A DNA stretch of 64,000 nucleotides from CAXBGS01 sp963975425 (lineage in GTDB: Bacteria > Planctomycetota > Planctomycetia > Pirellulales > Pirellulaceae), in assembly GCA_963975425.1 (NCBI GenBank), contig CAXBGS010000005.1, forward strand, positions 248,001 through 312,000, in the 5' to 3' direction. Shown here one piece after another: positions 9,025 to 18,753 of the stretch (positions are counted from its first letter, which is position 1; every line of letters starts with the position of its first letter). The translations under genes and the position numbers were made by a program. The notes under the pieces are model-generated. The model ran no database searches, was not told where the DNA came from, and saw nothing but the letters and a program-made list of their open reading frames with translations.

Positions 9025-11670
9025 CTACTTTGATGCAAATGTTTTCGAACTAACAATCGCCTCGATCAATGATCGCAGCGTGTATCCATTGTCTTTCATT
9101 TCACGAACAAGTTCACGCACGAATGCTCGATCCGATATCCCAAGCCTACGGCCCAGTGCGTAGGTCGCCATCTGTGACGCCAACGCGTGTAAGAATGGTT
9201 CGTCGTTTTTGATCAATCGCGACTGAAGTCCATCCACGCCCACGAACCGATCACCATCTGGCATGGTCGCCGTCACGTCGATGCGCGGTGTACCGGGCTC
9301 GACTCGTCCGCTGCGGCCGACTCCTTCAAATTCTCGCCACTCGCCACACGCATTAAAATTTTCCAGGGCAATTCCCAGGGGATCAATTTTGTCATGGCAT
9401 CGTGCGCACGAATGGTGTTCTCTGTGAATCGCTAGCCGCTGTCGCACCGTCGCTTTATCGATGCCCGGCACCTTGGTTGGAATTTCACCAACATTCGCAA
9501 CGGGCAAACCGGGATCGGTGCCAAGCAGGGTTTTCGAGATCCACACTCCACGTTTCACCGGTGATGTGCGTGTACCGTTGGAAGTGATGCAATGAATCGA
9601 CGCCTGGGTGATGAGTCCGCCCCGATGTGAATCCGGTGGAACTTGAACTCGCCGAAATTCGTCACCCACCACACCTTCAATTCCATAGAAGCGTGCCAAT
9701 CGCTGATTGATCGTCACAAAGTCGCTTTTGATCAACAGTCGCGCATCTAAGTCGTGTCGAAGGAATTCGGCAAAGAAAGACTCGGTCTCTTTGACCATCG
9801 AAATTTCGAGATGGCGATCGTACTTTGGGTACAAGCTTTCCACCGGTGGGTTCGACCCAATTTCTCGCAGCCCGAGCCATTGTCCGGCAAAGTTCTTCAC
9901 GAGCGCATCGCTTTTTGAGTCCGCTAACATTCGCGATACCTGGGCCATCATGATCTCCGGATCCTTAAATGAATCCTTCGCTACGGTGTCGAACAATTCC
10001 TCGTCCGGCATCGATGACCACAAGAAATAGGAAAGACGAGACGCAAGCTCATAGTCGGTCAGTCGCCGCCCACTTGCCTGGGACGCGACGGACTCGAGTG
10101 CGGCTGCTTCGGACGCGACGGACTCGGATGCGACGGATTCGACGAGATACAAAAAATTAGGCGATGACAAGACAGCAGCGAAGGGAACTTTGATCGCTTC
10201 GATGAACGAAGCTTCGTCGCGGCGTGCCTTGTCAAACAGCACTAGCTTTTTGTCAATCTCTTCGGGCGCGACCGGACGTCGATAGGCGCGAAACATGAAT
10301 CGCTCGAGTACATCGCGTGCATAATCCCTTACTGTCGGATTTGCCTGCTGAGACTGGAACAAAAGATTCGTATGACTCGCTGGCGGCCAATCCGAATAAA
10401 CCGGACCTTCCAGTTCGATCCAGTCGATCAGAAGTTCAGGTCTCGCGAATTCGTCGCGCTCTCGCATCCAGAAATTCTCGTCCATCCCCGGAACGCTGTA
10501 GGCATAGGTGAGCCTGACGTCCGCCTGCGCCTTCGCGAAATGAACGGGCCATTCATAGATTTTTGGTTCCAATTCCAAGGCGTCGACGTCAAATTCTGTC
10601 GAATCACTTGGCGCACCGCCAAGCGCAAGGCTGATTTTCATGCGTGGCGGACCGTAGTCATAAATCCCATCCGTGGCGAAGTGATCCAATTGCTCGGAAA
10701 TCCAATCCTTGGCATACCCACTGGACGATGCTTCTTCGTCGCTCGCAAGACGATGACGTTCCTCCAACAGGCCACGCGCCGACTCGACGACATCCGCTCG
10801 CGTGGGTACTCGACCGGCGGCACGAACGCGAACGAGGTATTCACCTTGCTCGGGGACCTCAAATGGGCGAATGCCCAGCCAACGATTCCAAGCGTCGTGA
10901 TGAATGCGAGTGAAACCATTTTCGACGGCATTATCACCTCGATTGAGCAACATGATTTGCCCACCCCGCGAAACGCGGTGCTTATCCATGCCTTCGGTGT
11001 TTTCTTCCGGTTCAAATCGCCATCGGATTTGCTTTGGCGGTGCGGGGTAGGACAAACGACCGTCAATCCAATCGGCGTCAATCAATGCGTGATCTAAGAT
11101 CTCTCTCGCAGCTGTATAGTAAAGCTCCATTTGTAGTGGCGACATTGTCAGAGCGTCACCAACATTGTCAAAGCCGCCCGCCGAAGTATCCTCCGGGAAG
11201 AACGATGACAGTGACAAATCGACACCAATGAGGTCGCGAATGGTGTTGTCGTATTCGGCCCGATTGATCCTTCGAAGCACCACACGACTTGAGCGACGCA
11301 GTAATTCGCTGCGCGCAATCTCGCTTTCGAGCCACTGTACGAATCGCGCTACGTCGCCCGGGGGCGGTTGCGGCTGATCCGACGGCGGCATTTCGTGTCC
11401 GTTAACCGCGCCGAGCACCTCGGTCCATGTCGAAACGACTCGTGGGCTTTGAAAGTCCATCGAAAGCGTATCGAGTCTCAGTTCGCCTGACTCGTTGCCC
11501 TTCCCATGACACGCAAGACAGTGCTTGCGAAGGAACACTGTGGCGTGAAAAGAGCCGGCTACATGTTTCGCTGCCGTCACCTTTCGCTTCTCTTTCGGCG
11601 TCGTCTGTGTCCAGACAAAACCCTTCAGCGCTAAAAGGCAAAGCAGCATTAAAACGTGTTTCGGTTTCAT
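9025..11670 (-). CDS. DUF1592-family secreted c-type cytochrome-like protein
   Basis: The protein has 881 residues from ATG 11670; a TTG lies one codon upstream. A signal peptide (KHVLMLLCLLALKGFVW) is followed by a haem-attachment motif CLACH at ~52-56 in a planctomycete-type cytochrome domain. The family blocks DUF1587 (VLRRINRAEYDNTIRDLIG), DUF1595, DUF1592 (LASRLSYFLWSSMPDEELF), DUF1588 (ITSNGTRTSPVKRGVWI, with a second CARCH) and DUF1585 follow in the normal order. Such proteins are thought to be exported redox proteins, possibly linked to polysaccharide degradation; the reaction is not known. A Ser/Val/Ala-rich insertion (SVASE repeats) sits between DUF1595 and DUF1592. It forms an operon with the downstream DUF1552 gene. 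Confidence 0.9.
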   Translation of the reverse strand: MKPKHVLMLLCLLALKGFVWTQTTPKEKRKVTAAKHVAGSFHATVFLRKHCLACHGKGNESGELRLDTLSMDFQSPRVVSTWTEVLGAVNGHEMPPSDQPQPPPGDVARFVQWLESEIARSELLRRSSRVVLRRINRAEYDNTIRDLIGVDLSLSSFFPEDTSAGGFDNVGDALTMSPLQMELYYTAAREILDHALIDADWIDGRLSYPAPPKQIRWRFEPEENTEGMDKHRVSRGGQIMLLNRGDNAVENGFTRIHHDAWNRWLGIRPFEVPEQGEYLVRVRAAGRVPTRADVVESARGLLEERHRLASDEEASSSGYAKDWISEQLDHFATDGIYDYGPPRMKISLALGGAPSDSTEFDVDALELEPKIYEWPVHFAKAQADVRLTYAYSVPGMDENFWMRERDEFARPELLIDWIELEGPVYSDWPPASHTNLLFQSQQANPTVRDYARDVLERFMFRAYRRPVAPEEIDKKLVLFDKARRDEASFIEAIKVPFAAVLSSPNFLYLVESVASESVASEAAALESVASQASGRRLTDYELASRLSYFLWSSMPDEELFDTVAKDSFKDPEIMMAQVSRMLADSKSDALVKNFAGQWLGLREIGSNPPVESLYPKYDRHLEISMVKETESFFAEFLRHDLDARLLIKSDFVTINQRLARFYGIEGVVGDEFRRVQVPPDSHRGGLITQASIHCITSNGTRTSPVKRGVWISKTLLGTDPGLPVANVGEIPTKVPGIDKATVRQRLAIHREHHSCARCHDKIDPLGIALENFNACGEWREFEGVGRSGRVEPGTPRIDVTATMPDGDRFVGVDGLQSRLIKNDEPFLHALASQMATYALGRRLGISDRAFVRELVREMKDNGYTLRSLIEAIVSSKTFASK
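10082..10141 (-). repeat. In-frame 15-bp repeats in the DUF1592 gene
   Basis: Four 15-bp units lie end to end. Two are identical (GACGCGACGGACTCG at 10082 and 10112), one differs at two positions (10127) and one is diverged (10097). They encode a SVASE-type insertion just before the conserved LTDYELASRLSYF segment, in a loop that is normally short. Confidence 0.8.
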
Positions 11671-11981
11671 CAAAGCAAGAAACTCAACGAATCATTCTAG
11701 GTCTTACTTCACAGGCGTTCTGTGGGGCCGCAAAACATGGGAGGCCTCATCCTGGCGCATCAATTCTAGTGATCCTAAACGACAATACATTGTGCAGGAC
11801 ATTGAAAATTTTTCGATGCAGAATCTCGTCCCGTAGCTTACGCTGAGGCAAGCCGCCTCGCCCTAAATTAAAACAGGATTACCTTAGGCGAAATGGATTC
11901 ATTCGTTGACTTGGATGAACATCGCAATCAAGTTTGCCGGACACCGATCGCGCACGCTTTCGATTCACGCTCGATTTCCAA

Positions 11982-12010
11982 AATGATAAAACGGCCGAAT
12001 ATTTATCATT
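11982..12010. promoter_or_regulatory. Inverted repeat AATGATAAA-N11-TTTATCATT
   Basis: The two 9-bp arms (11982-11990 and 12002-12010) are perfect reverse complements around an 11-nt spacer, in an AT-rich patch of the DUF1592/LEPR intergenic region. The arms contain the TGATAA/TTATCA hexamers also seen near 2360, 3885, 18093 and 20240. A regulator site is possible; function is inferred only. Confidence 0.35.
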
Positions 12011-12182
12011 CGATCCGGCGCGTTCAAAAACCAATTGTCGCGTTAATGTTAAGCCGCTTTTTTTATGCGCGATCGCAACGTGTTTTCATCTGAACAAGCC
12101 AACACCAGCGGAACATCGCAATGCTGATCGAATCCGCAAATCGTCGATCGACTCAAAATGAAATACCCACGCTCAACGAGCA

Positions 12183-12214
12183 TGTCGACACGGAATCGAC
12201 ATTGCGTGTCGACA
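12183..12214. promoter_or_regulatory. Perfect 10-bp inverted repeat with 12-nt loop
   Basis: TGTCGACACG (12183-12192) and CGTGTCGACA (12205-12214) are exact reverse complements. No T-run follows, so this is not a classical terminator. It lies ~425 bp before the LEPR protein start and could be an operator or an RNA hairpin in a long leader. Confidence 0.45.
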
Positions 12215-12638
12215 ATTCTTTAAAAGGGGTTGAGCCAACGCACGTGAAAGTTCTAACATGGTTCTGGGCCGAAGCGTTGCGGTGAAAAGGTTTTGTGGAA
12301 TTCACAGTTGGCTGATTCAACGCCTGGAAACTTTTGCATGCTTGAGTGCTCCGTTTCACACCCCACGTCTCCTCTCGGGACCCTTGAGCTTTTCTCTAGA
12401 TGATTGCTACGCACAGCCTGGTGCCGGTGATCGTTTTGCCGCAAAGCTCGAATGCTTTGAAATTGTTTAGGCGGAAATGTCAATTCGTTTCCGATCGCAA
12501 CAAGCGAGCGAGCGCGTCAATCCCGCGCTAGCTGTGTTGCGATCGAGTGCCAGGAACTCGTCTCAAACTATTCTCCGATGTGATGCGTGTTCGTCGGCAT
12601 GCCCCTCGACTCGTCTTTGGTAACGGAGCTCGGACGCC

Positions 12639-15600
12639 ATGCAGTTGATACAAACTTTCGGTTTATTGTCCCGGCAGATGGCGGGACAAAAGGACAAGAA
12701 AACGAATCGTTGCCGCCATAGGAATGCGATTTATCGTGTCGTCCGTCGCCTCACGTCTGAACGCCTCGAACCACGGTTTCTTCTCAACGCCAGCGACCTT
12801 GCGAATCCTGCTGCTAGTTTGGAAACCGTAAGCCCGCTGGCATCGATGGAAAGCCCAACCGCTGCGATGGCAAGCCCGAGCGAAATCGATCCGACGCTAC
12901 TTGCCGAACGGGCCGCCGCCATGGCGCTGGTCCCATTGGACAACGTTGATGCCGCCACCGTCGCAAGCGGTTCTTGGTCCGATCCAACCATCTGGAACAG
13001 TGGACGGGTTCCGACCGAAGGCGAAAACGTTCAAATCTCGCCAGACCACTTGGTAACGCTTGACGGAGTCCGAACCGAGCGATTGCGGACGCTGCGTATC
13101 GACGGCACGCTGCAAATTCCTGGGACCCAACCCACCACCCTGGTTGTCGACACGATTGTGAACACTAGTGTCGGCCGGTTTGAAGTCGGCAGCGAACTGT
13201 CACCGGTAAGCTCGGACGTGGACGTCAAGATCGTCTTTACTTCGCCCGAGGGCGCTAATCAACCGATCGATCGATCCTGGGATCCCAACGCTCTCTCTCG
13301 CGGTATGATCGGAACGGGCTCGGTAAGTATTTGGGGTGACCCGAAAACAGGCGCCGCGTTTCTTTCCGGTGACCATGCGGCGGGAAGCAATGTCCTAAGC
13401 ATCGACACGATCCCAGAGGACTGGCGAGTCAACGACCGTTTGGTCATATCCGGGACAGACTTTGACCCCGACGGCGACCACGATGACAACAGCGTATTCC
13501 AGGACGAAGTCATCCTTATCACCGCGATTGATCGTGCGAATTCCGAAATCCGATTCCAGCGAGATGACGGTACAGCATCCGACACACTGCGATTCACTCA
13601 TGCCGCTCCGCCCCGCCTGGATGCCAGCGGTGATGCGATCAAAATCGTGGTCATCAACCTTTCTCGCAATGTCGTGTTTGAATCGGAAGACTGGCAATCC
13701 CCTGGCTTTCTAAATCAATCGCGCGGCCACGTCATGCTCGGGTCAAAGGACGTGAGCATCAATGGCGCCGGATTCTATGGCCTAGGCAGGTCGGACAAAT
13801 CCGCCGTCGTCGATGATCCTGCGTTTGGCCCGAACGGCCTGATCCCGGGAACAGGCACCAACCCGCGCGGTCGATATTCGTTGCACCTGCACCGAAACGG
13901 CGCGGATGATGTCGGCGCGGACGAAGCCGAAGTGAACGGCAACGCAATCTGGGACTCGCCGGGTTGGGGCGTGGTGGTCCACGACAGCCGCGCGCTCGTG
14001 CGAGACAACGTGTCATTCGATATCGTCGGCGCACACTTTGTTGCCGAAGACGGCAACGAAGTCGTTCAGTTCGATCGAAATGTGGCGATCAAGTCTTCCG
14101 GCGGAAGTCTCGGCGGCGAGAAGCCTCACGAGCGCGAAGGAACACGTGATCGCGGTTTCGCTGGTCATGGTTTCTGGTTCGAATCGCCCTACACCGCAAA
14201 CGGATCGAATGACAATATCGCCGTCAGCCATGCCAGTGCCGCTTATTTCATCTGGGGTCGCTTAGACCAGAAGACCTTTCTCGCTGATATCCCTTGGGGC
14301 AACTTGAGCCCCGAAATGCAGTCGCTTGTTTCCGACGAAGTGATTGAAGCTTGGAAAGTTCCCGTCGAAGACTTTTCCAACAACGCGGCAAGCAATAGCC
14401 TGGGAGCTCTCGAACTTGCCGGTGCTCTGCGCGATGATACGGGCGCCGACGAGTACGGAATCGGGCACGGTCAAAAAAGTGTGATCGAGCAAATGACCGG
14501 ATGGAACCTATTTGGGTATGGAATCGGTATCAACTATGCATCGCGCACGGTCATCACAGAGGTCGTCATGCTGGGCGACCTTGATGATCCAATTCCCGTC
14601 GGACCGCGAGCCGAGTTTGATGTCATCGATGGGTTCGGACTGTTCCAAATGAAGAATAGCCGGCTTATTGAAATCGAAAATTCATCGTTCGAAGGTTTTT
14701 ATTACGGCATCACCCTCGGACAAACCGGTGGCCAGGGATTGAACATCGGTGCCGAGCCTCCGATCGGCGCAACGAAAGTATCGAAAACCTACTTAGCCAA
14801 TCACACGGTGGCGTTTGCCGCGGCCGACGGACGCACCGGGAACCCTTCCGGTGCACCACTGATTGTCGATAACCCTCCATTCACGCCGTCGACGCAGCTC
14901 GATCAAGCATCCGTCATTGTTCCGCCCCCGGGCAACGTCGCACCGGAAGCCCGTTTCACCGCGGAGGTCATCAGCGAGACGGTCGTTCGATTCGACGCAA
15001 GCCTGTCGAATGATCCGGACAGCTCAATCCAGTGGAGCGATGGTTTTTCCAACGATCTTGCCGCGTTCGGCTGGGACCTTGATGCCGATGGCATCATCGA
15101 CCGCTGGGGCGAAGTGATCACGCATCGCTTTTCATCCGTGGGCACTTACCCGGTGCAGCTATTCGTGTTCGATCGTCAGGGTGCCGTCGCATCATCCGCC
15201 AAATCCGTGGACGTCATCTGGACTCCGATTGTTGACCTGTTCGCGCCTGGAAATGGCGACTTTTCGGCACCGATCAAGGTCGAATCCGAGGGCAGCTCGC
15301 AGGTTACGGGACACTGGGGCGATGGTTGGTATTTCGGTGCGCAAGACTGGAGCTTCGATGCTGGGCTAGGTGCAATCGTCGCAAACTCCAACGGAGGCGA
15401 CCCCGGCGCCTACTTTGTGGTTCGTGACATGGCGACGCATCAAGACATTCAGAATTTTCAGTTCGACTTTGTCAATATCGACGGCAACGGACGCGCGAAC
15501 AATACTGACATCCGTGTCTACGGAATCAATGGATCCCAATACAGATTCAGCGACTACAAGTTGCCAGAGCTTTCATGCCTGACTTGCGACACGTCCATGA

Positions 15601-18068
15601 CAGAACTCTATGAAGTTGACAATCTGCCAACAACGGGACCAGCACCCGAATCGGTCAGTGTCGATCTAGATCTCGGTACAGGATTCGATTTCTTGATTGT
15701 TGGCCTATGGTCGGATTGGTCGAATAACGGTGATACGGTGCGGTTCAGTAACTTTGAACTAAAGAATGATTCCATTCTTGGGCCAAATCCGAATCCAATC
15801 CCCGAAGCCACCATCGCAGGCTTGGTCACGACGATGGTCGAAGGCGCGACGGCGGATGCCTTCCGCGTGTCCTTGTCGTCGGCTGCGGATCGAGACACCC
15901 TTGTTCGTTACAACATCGGCGGTGATGTATCCGGTGCCGATCTAACCAATCCTTTGGTCTGGGAAATTTCGATTCCTGCCGGCGATTTATTCGCCGATGT
16001 ACCGATCCAGCTCATCGATGACACGGAATTTGAGCCCCCAGAAACACTAAGCATCAGTCTTGACCGTGGCACAGGTTACCGACTGGGCGCGGCATCGGTT
16101 TCCACGTTACTTGTCGTGGACAACGACGAACGGCCTCCGGCAACCATTGCTGTGACCGAGCTGGTCGCGTCCATTGCCGAAGGCGTCACCGCAGACGCGT
16201 TTCGCTTGTCCTTTAGCGAACCTACACCATCGGAAACCGACGTCAGTTACAGGATCTCTGGCGATGTGCAGCAAGACGACTTGTCGTCCGCTCTTGTCGG
16301 TACGATCACGATCCCAGCCGGACAAACGTCGTGGAATGTACCACTGGAGATCATCGACGACATCGTGTCCGAACCAACGGAGTTGCTGATGCTAGAGATC
16401 GTCAGCGCCAACGGGTATGTCGTTGGAAATCCCGCGTTCGCAAGTTTAAATGTTTTGGACAACGATCAGCCACCACAAACGGTTGTGGACTTTCGAACCA
16501 TTGCTCCTGGCGACGCGAGTGGGATTCCTGTGTCGCCGACCCTCGTTGACTCTGGATTCGTATTCCGCGATGGCGGCCCCGGTCAAACGCGGGACCTCTA
16601 TTTGTTTGGCACTGCCAGCGGCTTCGACTCGCCGATGTTGCGGTCGAAGGATTATCTGCGGAATATCAGCGTTTATCGAGAAGACGGGGCCGCGTTCGAT
16701 ATCACATCGTTCGATTTTGCGGCGACCAACAACGAGTTTTGGGGCGAGTTCGATGCGACAGTGACCGGTCACTTTGCCGACGGCACGTCAAGTGAGTTGC
16801 AGATCGCCAGCCAATCGCAAGCATCACAAACGCTAACTCTCCGCTGGCAAGGTGTCGAAAAAATCGTGATTGATTTTCGAGACGGTCCGGCGGGGCACCG
16901 CTATGGGATGGTTGGTAATTTTGTTTTCGCCAGCGGCCCCGATGTGCCAGTGCTGCCGATCGTGACCGTCGATGCGCTGTTGAATTCGATTAATGAGGGG
17001 GCGACCGCAGATGCCTTTCGCCTGTCATTGGGCGAACCTGCATTAGCCCCCGTTCAGATTAACTACCGCATTAATGGTGACGTTTCTGACGGTGACATTA
17101 GCACATCGCTTAGTGGAAGCGTGACCATTGCCGCAGGCGCATCGTATGTCGACGTGCCGATCATCACCATCGACGATGACCTGGCGGAGTCCACTGAGTC
17201 ACTCGTATTCAGCATCGCCAGCGGAACAGGCTACCAACGAGGGACCCCAGCCACGGCGTCGATTGGACTCATCGACAACGACCAAGCTTCGCGCACGGTT
17301 GTGGACTTTACTGGCATTGCCCCTGACGGTTCTCAAGGCGTCGCGGTTGGCCGGCGCATCGTCGACTCGCAATTTGTATTTGAAGATAGCGGCCCTGGGA
17401 TGCAGCGTGATCTATTTGTCTTTGGCGTCGGAGGCGGTTTTGATACGCCGATGTTGCGATCGAAAGACTATTTGAGAAGTATTCTGGTCTATCGTGTCGA
17501 CGGTGCCGCCTTTGACATGGCATCTTTCGATTATGCCGCGACCGGCGACCAAACGTGGGAAGAATTCGACGCGATCGTAACCGGTTTTTTTATCGATGGA
17601 TCAACCCGCACGGTAACGGTCCTTGGCGATACGAAGAAATCAACAACTGCGTCCCTCAACTGGAACCAGCTTGATCGCATCGTCATTGACTTTTGTGATG
17701 GGACGCGAGGTCATCGCTATGGAATGGTGGGTAATTTTGTTTTCGCAAGTGAAGATGCGCCAGCCTTGCCATTGCCTCAAGCGATTCAAGGCAAAACCGA
17801 CGGCAACGATCCCGGATCGCATGATGATTTATTGCCGCCGGTTTTAACGTTTGATCGGGGGCGCAGTGAGTCACCGTCACAGGCTGAGACATCGACGTTT
17901 GAACAGTTGCTTTATCAAAGTACGGATTTTCGAAGTACGGACGTTGCCACAGAGCTGTTGTCGGAAATCGAACAAACGCTTCAAGTTCTCGCCAGCGAAA
18001 CGGATCGACCGTTGGCGGGCATTGAGCCGGACCTGAAGCCGACGACGTTTTCTCACATTCGACATTGA
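12639..18068 (+). CDS. Giant secreted LEPR-xLL protein with G8, beta-helix, PKD and Calx-beta domains
   Basis: The protein has 1809 residues. The N-terminus carries the planctomycete LEPRFLL motif (43-49) behind a basic stretch, a pattern of very large exported proteins in this group. A G8-like domain follows at ~105-205 (GSWSDPTIWNSGRVP). Next is a long beta-helix-like stretch with HLHRNGADD and asparagine-rich turns, as in G8/CEMIP-type proteins. A PKD domain lies at ~764-860 (APEARFTAEV to GTYPVQLFVFD), then a lectin-like segment. Three Calx-beta repeats (~1055-1165, 1168-1280, 1441-1550) each end in VDNDE or IDNDQ-like turns. Two copies of an uncharacterised ~150-residue domain (~1283-1432, 1554-1705) are interleaved with the last repeats. 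There is no C-terminal sorting signal. It is probably a surface or matrix protein; any enzymatic activity is unproven. Confidence 0.85.
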   Translation: MQLIQTFGLLSRQMAGQKDKKTNRCRHRNAIYRVVRRLTSERLEPRFLLNASDLANPAASLETVSPLASMESPTAAMASPSEIDPTLLAERAAAMALVPLDNVDAATVASGSWSDPTIWNSGRVPTEGENVQISPDHLVTLDGVRTERLRTLRIDGTLQIPGTQPTTLVVDTIVNTSVGRFEVGSELSPVSSDVDVKIVFTSPEGANQPIDRSWDPNALSRGMIGTGSVSIWGDPKTGAAFLSGDHAAGSNVLSIDTIPEDWRVNDRLVISGTDFDPDGDHDDNSVFQDEVILITAIDRANSEIRFQRDDGTASDTLRFTHAAPPRLDASGDAIKIVVINLSRNVVFESEDWQSPGFLNQSRGHVMLGSKDVSINGAGFYGLGRSDKSAVVDDPAFGPNGLIPGTGTNPRGRYSLHLHRNGADDVGADEAEVNGNAIWDSPGWGVVVHDSRALVRDNVSFDIVGAHFVAEDGNEVVQFDRNVAIKSSGGSLGGEKPHEREGTRDRGFAGHGFWFESPYTANGSNDNIAVSHASAAYFIWGRLDQKTFLADIPWGNLSPEMQSLVSDEVIEAWKVPVEDFSNNAASNSLGALELAGALRDDTGADEYGIGHGQKSVIEQMTGWNLFGYGIGINYASRTVITEVVMLGDLDDPIPVGPRAEFDVIDGFGLFQMKNSRLIEIENSSFEGFYYGITLGQTGGQGLNIGAEPPIGATKVSKTYLANHTVAFAAADGRTGNPSGAPLIVDNPPFTPSTQLDQASVIVPPPGNVAPEARFTAEVISETVVRFDASLSNDPDSSIQWSDGFSNDLAAFGWDLDADGIIDRWGEVITHRFSSVGTYPVQLFVFDRQGAVASSAKSVDVIWTPIVDLFAPGNGDFSAPIKVESEGSSQVTGHWGDGWYFGAQDWSFDAGLGAIVANSNGGDPGAYFVVRDMATHQDIQNFQFDFVNIDGNGRANNTDIRVYGINGSQYRFSDYKLPELSCLTCDTSMTELYEVDNLPTTGPAPESVSVDLDLGTGFDFLIVGLWSDWSNNGDTVRFSNFELKNDSILGPNPNPIPEATIAGLVTTMVEGATADAFRVSLSSAADRDTLVRYNIGGDVSGADLTNPLVWEISIPAGDLFADVPIQLIDDTEFEPPETLSISLDRGTGYRLGAASVSTLLVVDNDERPPATIAVTELVASIAEGVTADAFRLSFSEPTPSETDVSYRISGDVQQDDLSSALVGTITIPAGQTSWNVPLEIIDDIVSEPTELLMLEIVSANGYVVGNPAFASLNVLDNDQPPQTVVDFRTIAPGDASGIPVSPTLVDSGFVFRDGGPGQTRDLYLFGTASGFDSPMLRSKDYLRNISVYREDGAAFDITSFDFAATNNEFWGEFDATVTGHFADGTSSELQIASQSQASQTLTLRWQGVEKIVIDFRDGPAGHRYGMVGNFVFASGPDVPVLPIVTVDALLNSINEGATADAFRLSLGEPALAPVQINYRINGDVSDGDISTSLSGSVTIAAGASYVDVPIITIDDDLAESTESLVFSIASGTGYQRGTPATASIGLIDNDQASRTVVDFTGIAPDGSQGVAVGRRIVDSQFVFEDSGPGMQRDLFVFGVGGGFDTPMLRSKDYLRSILVYRVDGAAFDMASFDYAATGDQTWEEFDAIVTGFFIDGSTRTVTVLGDTKKSTTASLNWNQLDRIVIDFCDGTRGHRYGMVGNFVFASEDAPALPLPQAIQGKTDGNDPGSHDDLLPPVLTFDRGRSESPSQAETSTFEQLLYQSTDFRSTDVATELLSEIEQTLQVLASETDRPLAGIEPDLKPTTFSHIRH

Positions 18069-18091
18069 CGATGCCGCGGCCGACTTTCATT

Positions 18092-18133
18092 GTGATAATC
18101 TCAACGAGTCGATCGTGATAATTCCAACAAGTC
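18092..18133. repeat. Imperfect 19-bp direct repeats containing TGATAA
   Basis: GTGATAATCTCAACGAGTC (18092-18110) and GTGATAATTCCAACAAGTC (18115-18133) match at 16 of 19 positions, with a 23-bp period, just after the LEPR protein stop. Each holds a TGATAA hexamer. They lie ~325 bp upstream of the sigma-54-type site at 18457, so they could be remote activator sites or only a duplication. Confidence 0.4.
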
Positions 18134-18456
18134 TTGAGCGACCAAACTAACGCATTTCCTGCCGAATCCGATTCATGCGGATCATTAGAATGCTTTGGAA
18201 TTTGTCCGCCCATGATCCACTGCGAGCCTCGCTTCGACTGCGGTGCATCACATTGCAGTGAAGAAACGACGATAACGAAATCGTCAATTCTTGGACGTTC
18301 AAGTCGCTGGCGGGCTGAATGCAATCGCAGATTGCTGATCACCCTCTCGCATGTTGACTCTCGTTCAACATCGCAAGTTAGCTTGACGGACACCGCGCCG
18401 GGGTACCACGGTGCGAACATGTCCTCATAGCAGATATCGTCCTGTGCGATGGGACT
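18134..18456. other. Gene-free stretch before the Calx-beta promoter
   Basis: No supported gene lies here. A long minus-strand frame crosses it (17683-18555) but also runs antisense into the end of the LEPR gene and has no recognisable domain, so it is not called. Confidence 0.5.
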
Positions 18457-18472
18457 TGGCACATGACTTGCT
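18457..18472 (+). promoter_or_regulatory. Sigma-54-type (-24/-12) promoter before the Calx-beta protein gene
   Basis: TGGCACATGACTTGCT differs from TGGCACG-N4-TTGCW only at the seventh position (A for G). GG is at 18458-18459 and GC at 18470-18471, spaced by 10 nt. The predicted transcription start near 18483 leaves a leader of ~270 nt before the GTG at 18754, longer than at the two other sites. Confidence 0.6.
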
Positions 18473-18753
18473 TCTTCATTTCTCGCAAGCAGTCCGTCCA
18501 GATTGGATCCAAGAGCAATGGACCATGCGAGGTGTTCTTCATCAAAGACGAGCACATGTATTGACGCTCATTTCAGCGAAGCACAGTCCCGTCATTGTCT
18601 GAATGTCGTATTTCGGGAAGCCAATAGCCTATGGTCCAGGCACCGCGACGTACCCGATCGCTCATGCGTTGAGGCCACACGATAACAAGACAGTGCTTAG
18701 CTTTCAGAACATATTCGAACGATGCGTGCTGCCTCCCGAGGTCGTACCTGTAA

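Larger units (their letters stand above)
11671..12638. other. Long intergenic region upstream of the giant LEPR protein gene
   Basis: Almost 1 kb separates the divergent DUF1592 and LEPR genes. No frame here has a convincing product. Two inverted repeats stand out and are listed separately. Poor matches to GG-N10-GC occur at 12191, 12266 and 12425, but none has a good -24 box, so no promoter is called. Confidence 0.6.

Noticed and set aside
10372..11097. 241-codon plus-strand open frame
   Set aside because: It is fully antisense to conserved parts of the DUF1592 protein gene.
12191..12440. Weak sigma-54-like GG-N10-GC matches at 12191, 12266 and 12425
   Set aside because: Spacing fits, but the -24 boxes deviate at most positions, and several such weak matches are expected in 1 kb of this composition.
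17683..18555. 290-codon minus-strand open frame with GTG start
   Set aside because: Its last ~385 bp are antisense to the conserved end of the LEPR protein gene, no domain is recognisable, and the candidate sigma-54 promoter lies inside it. The first ~160 codons look somewhat protein-like, so homologue evidence could revive it.
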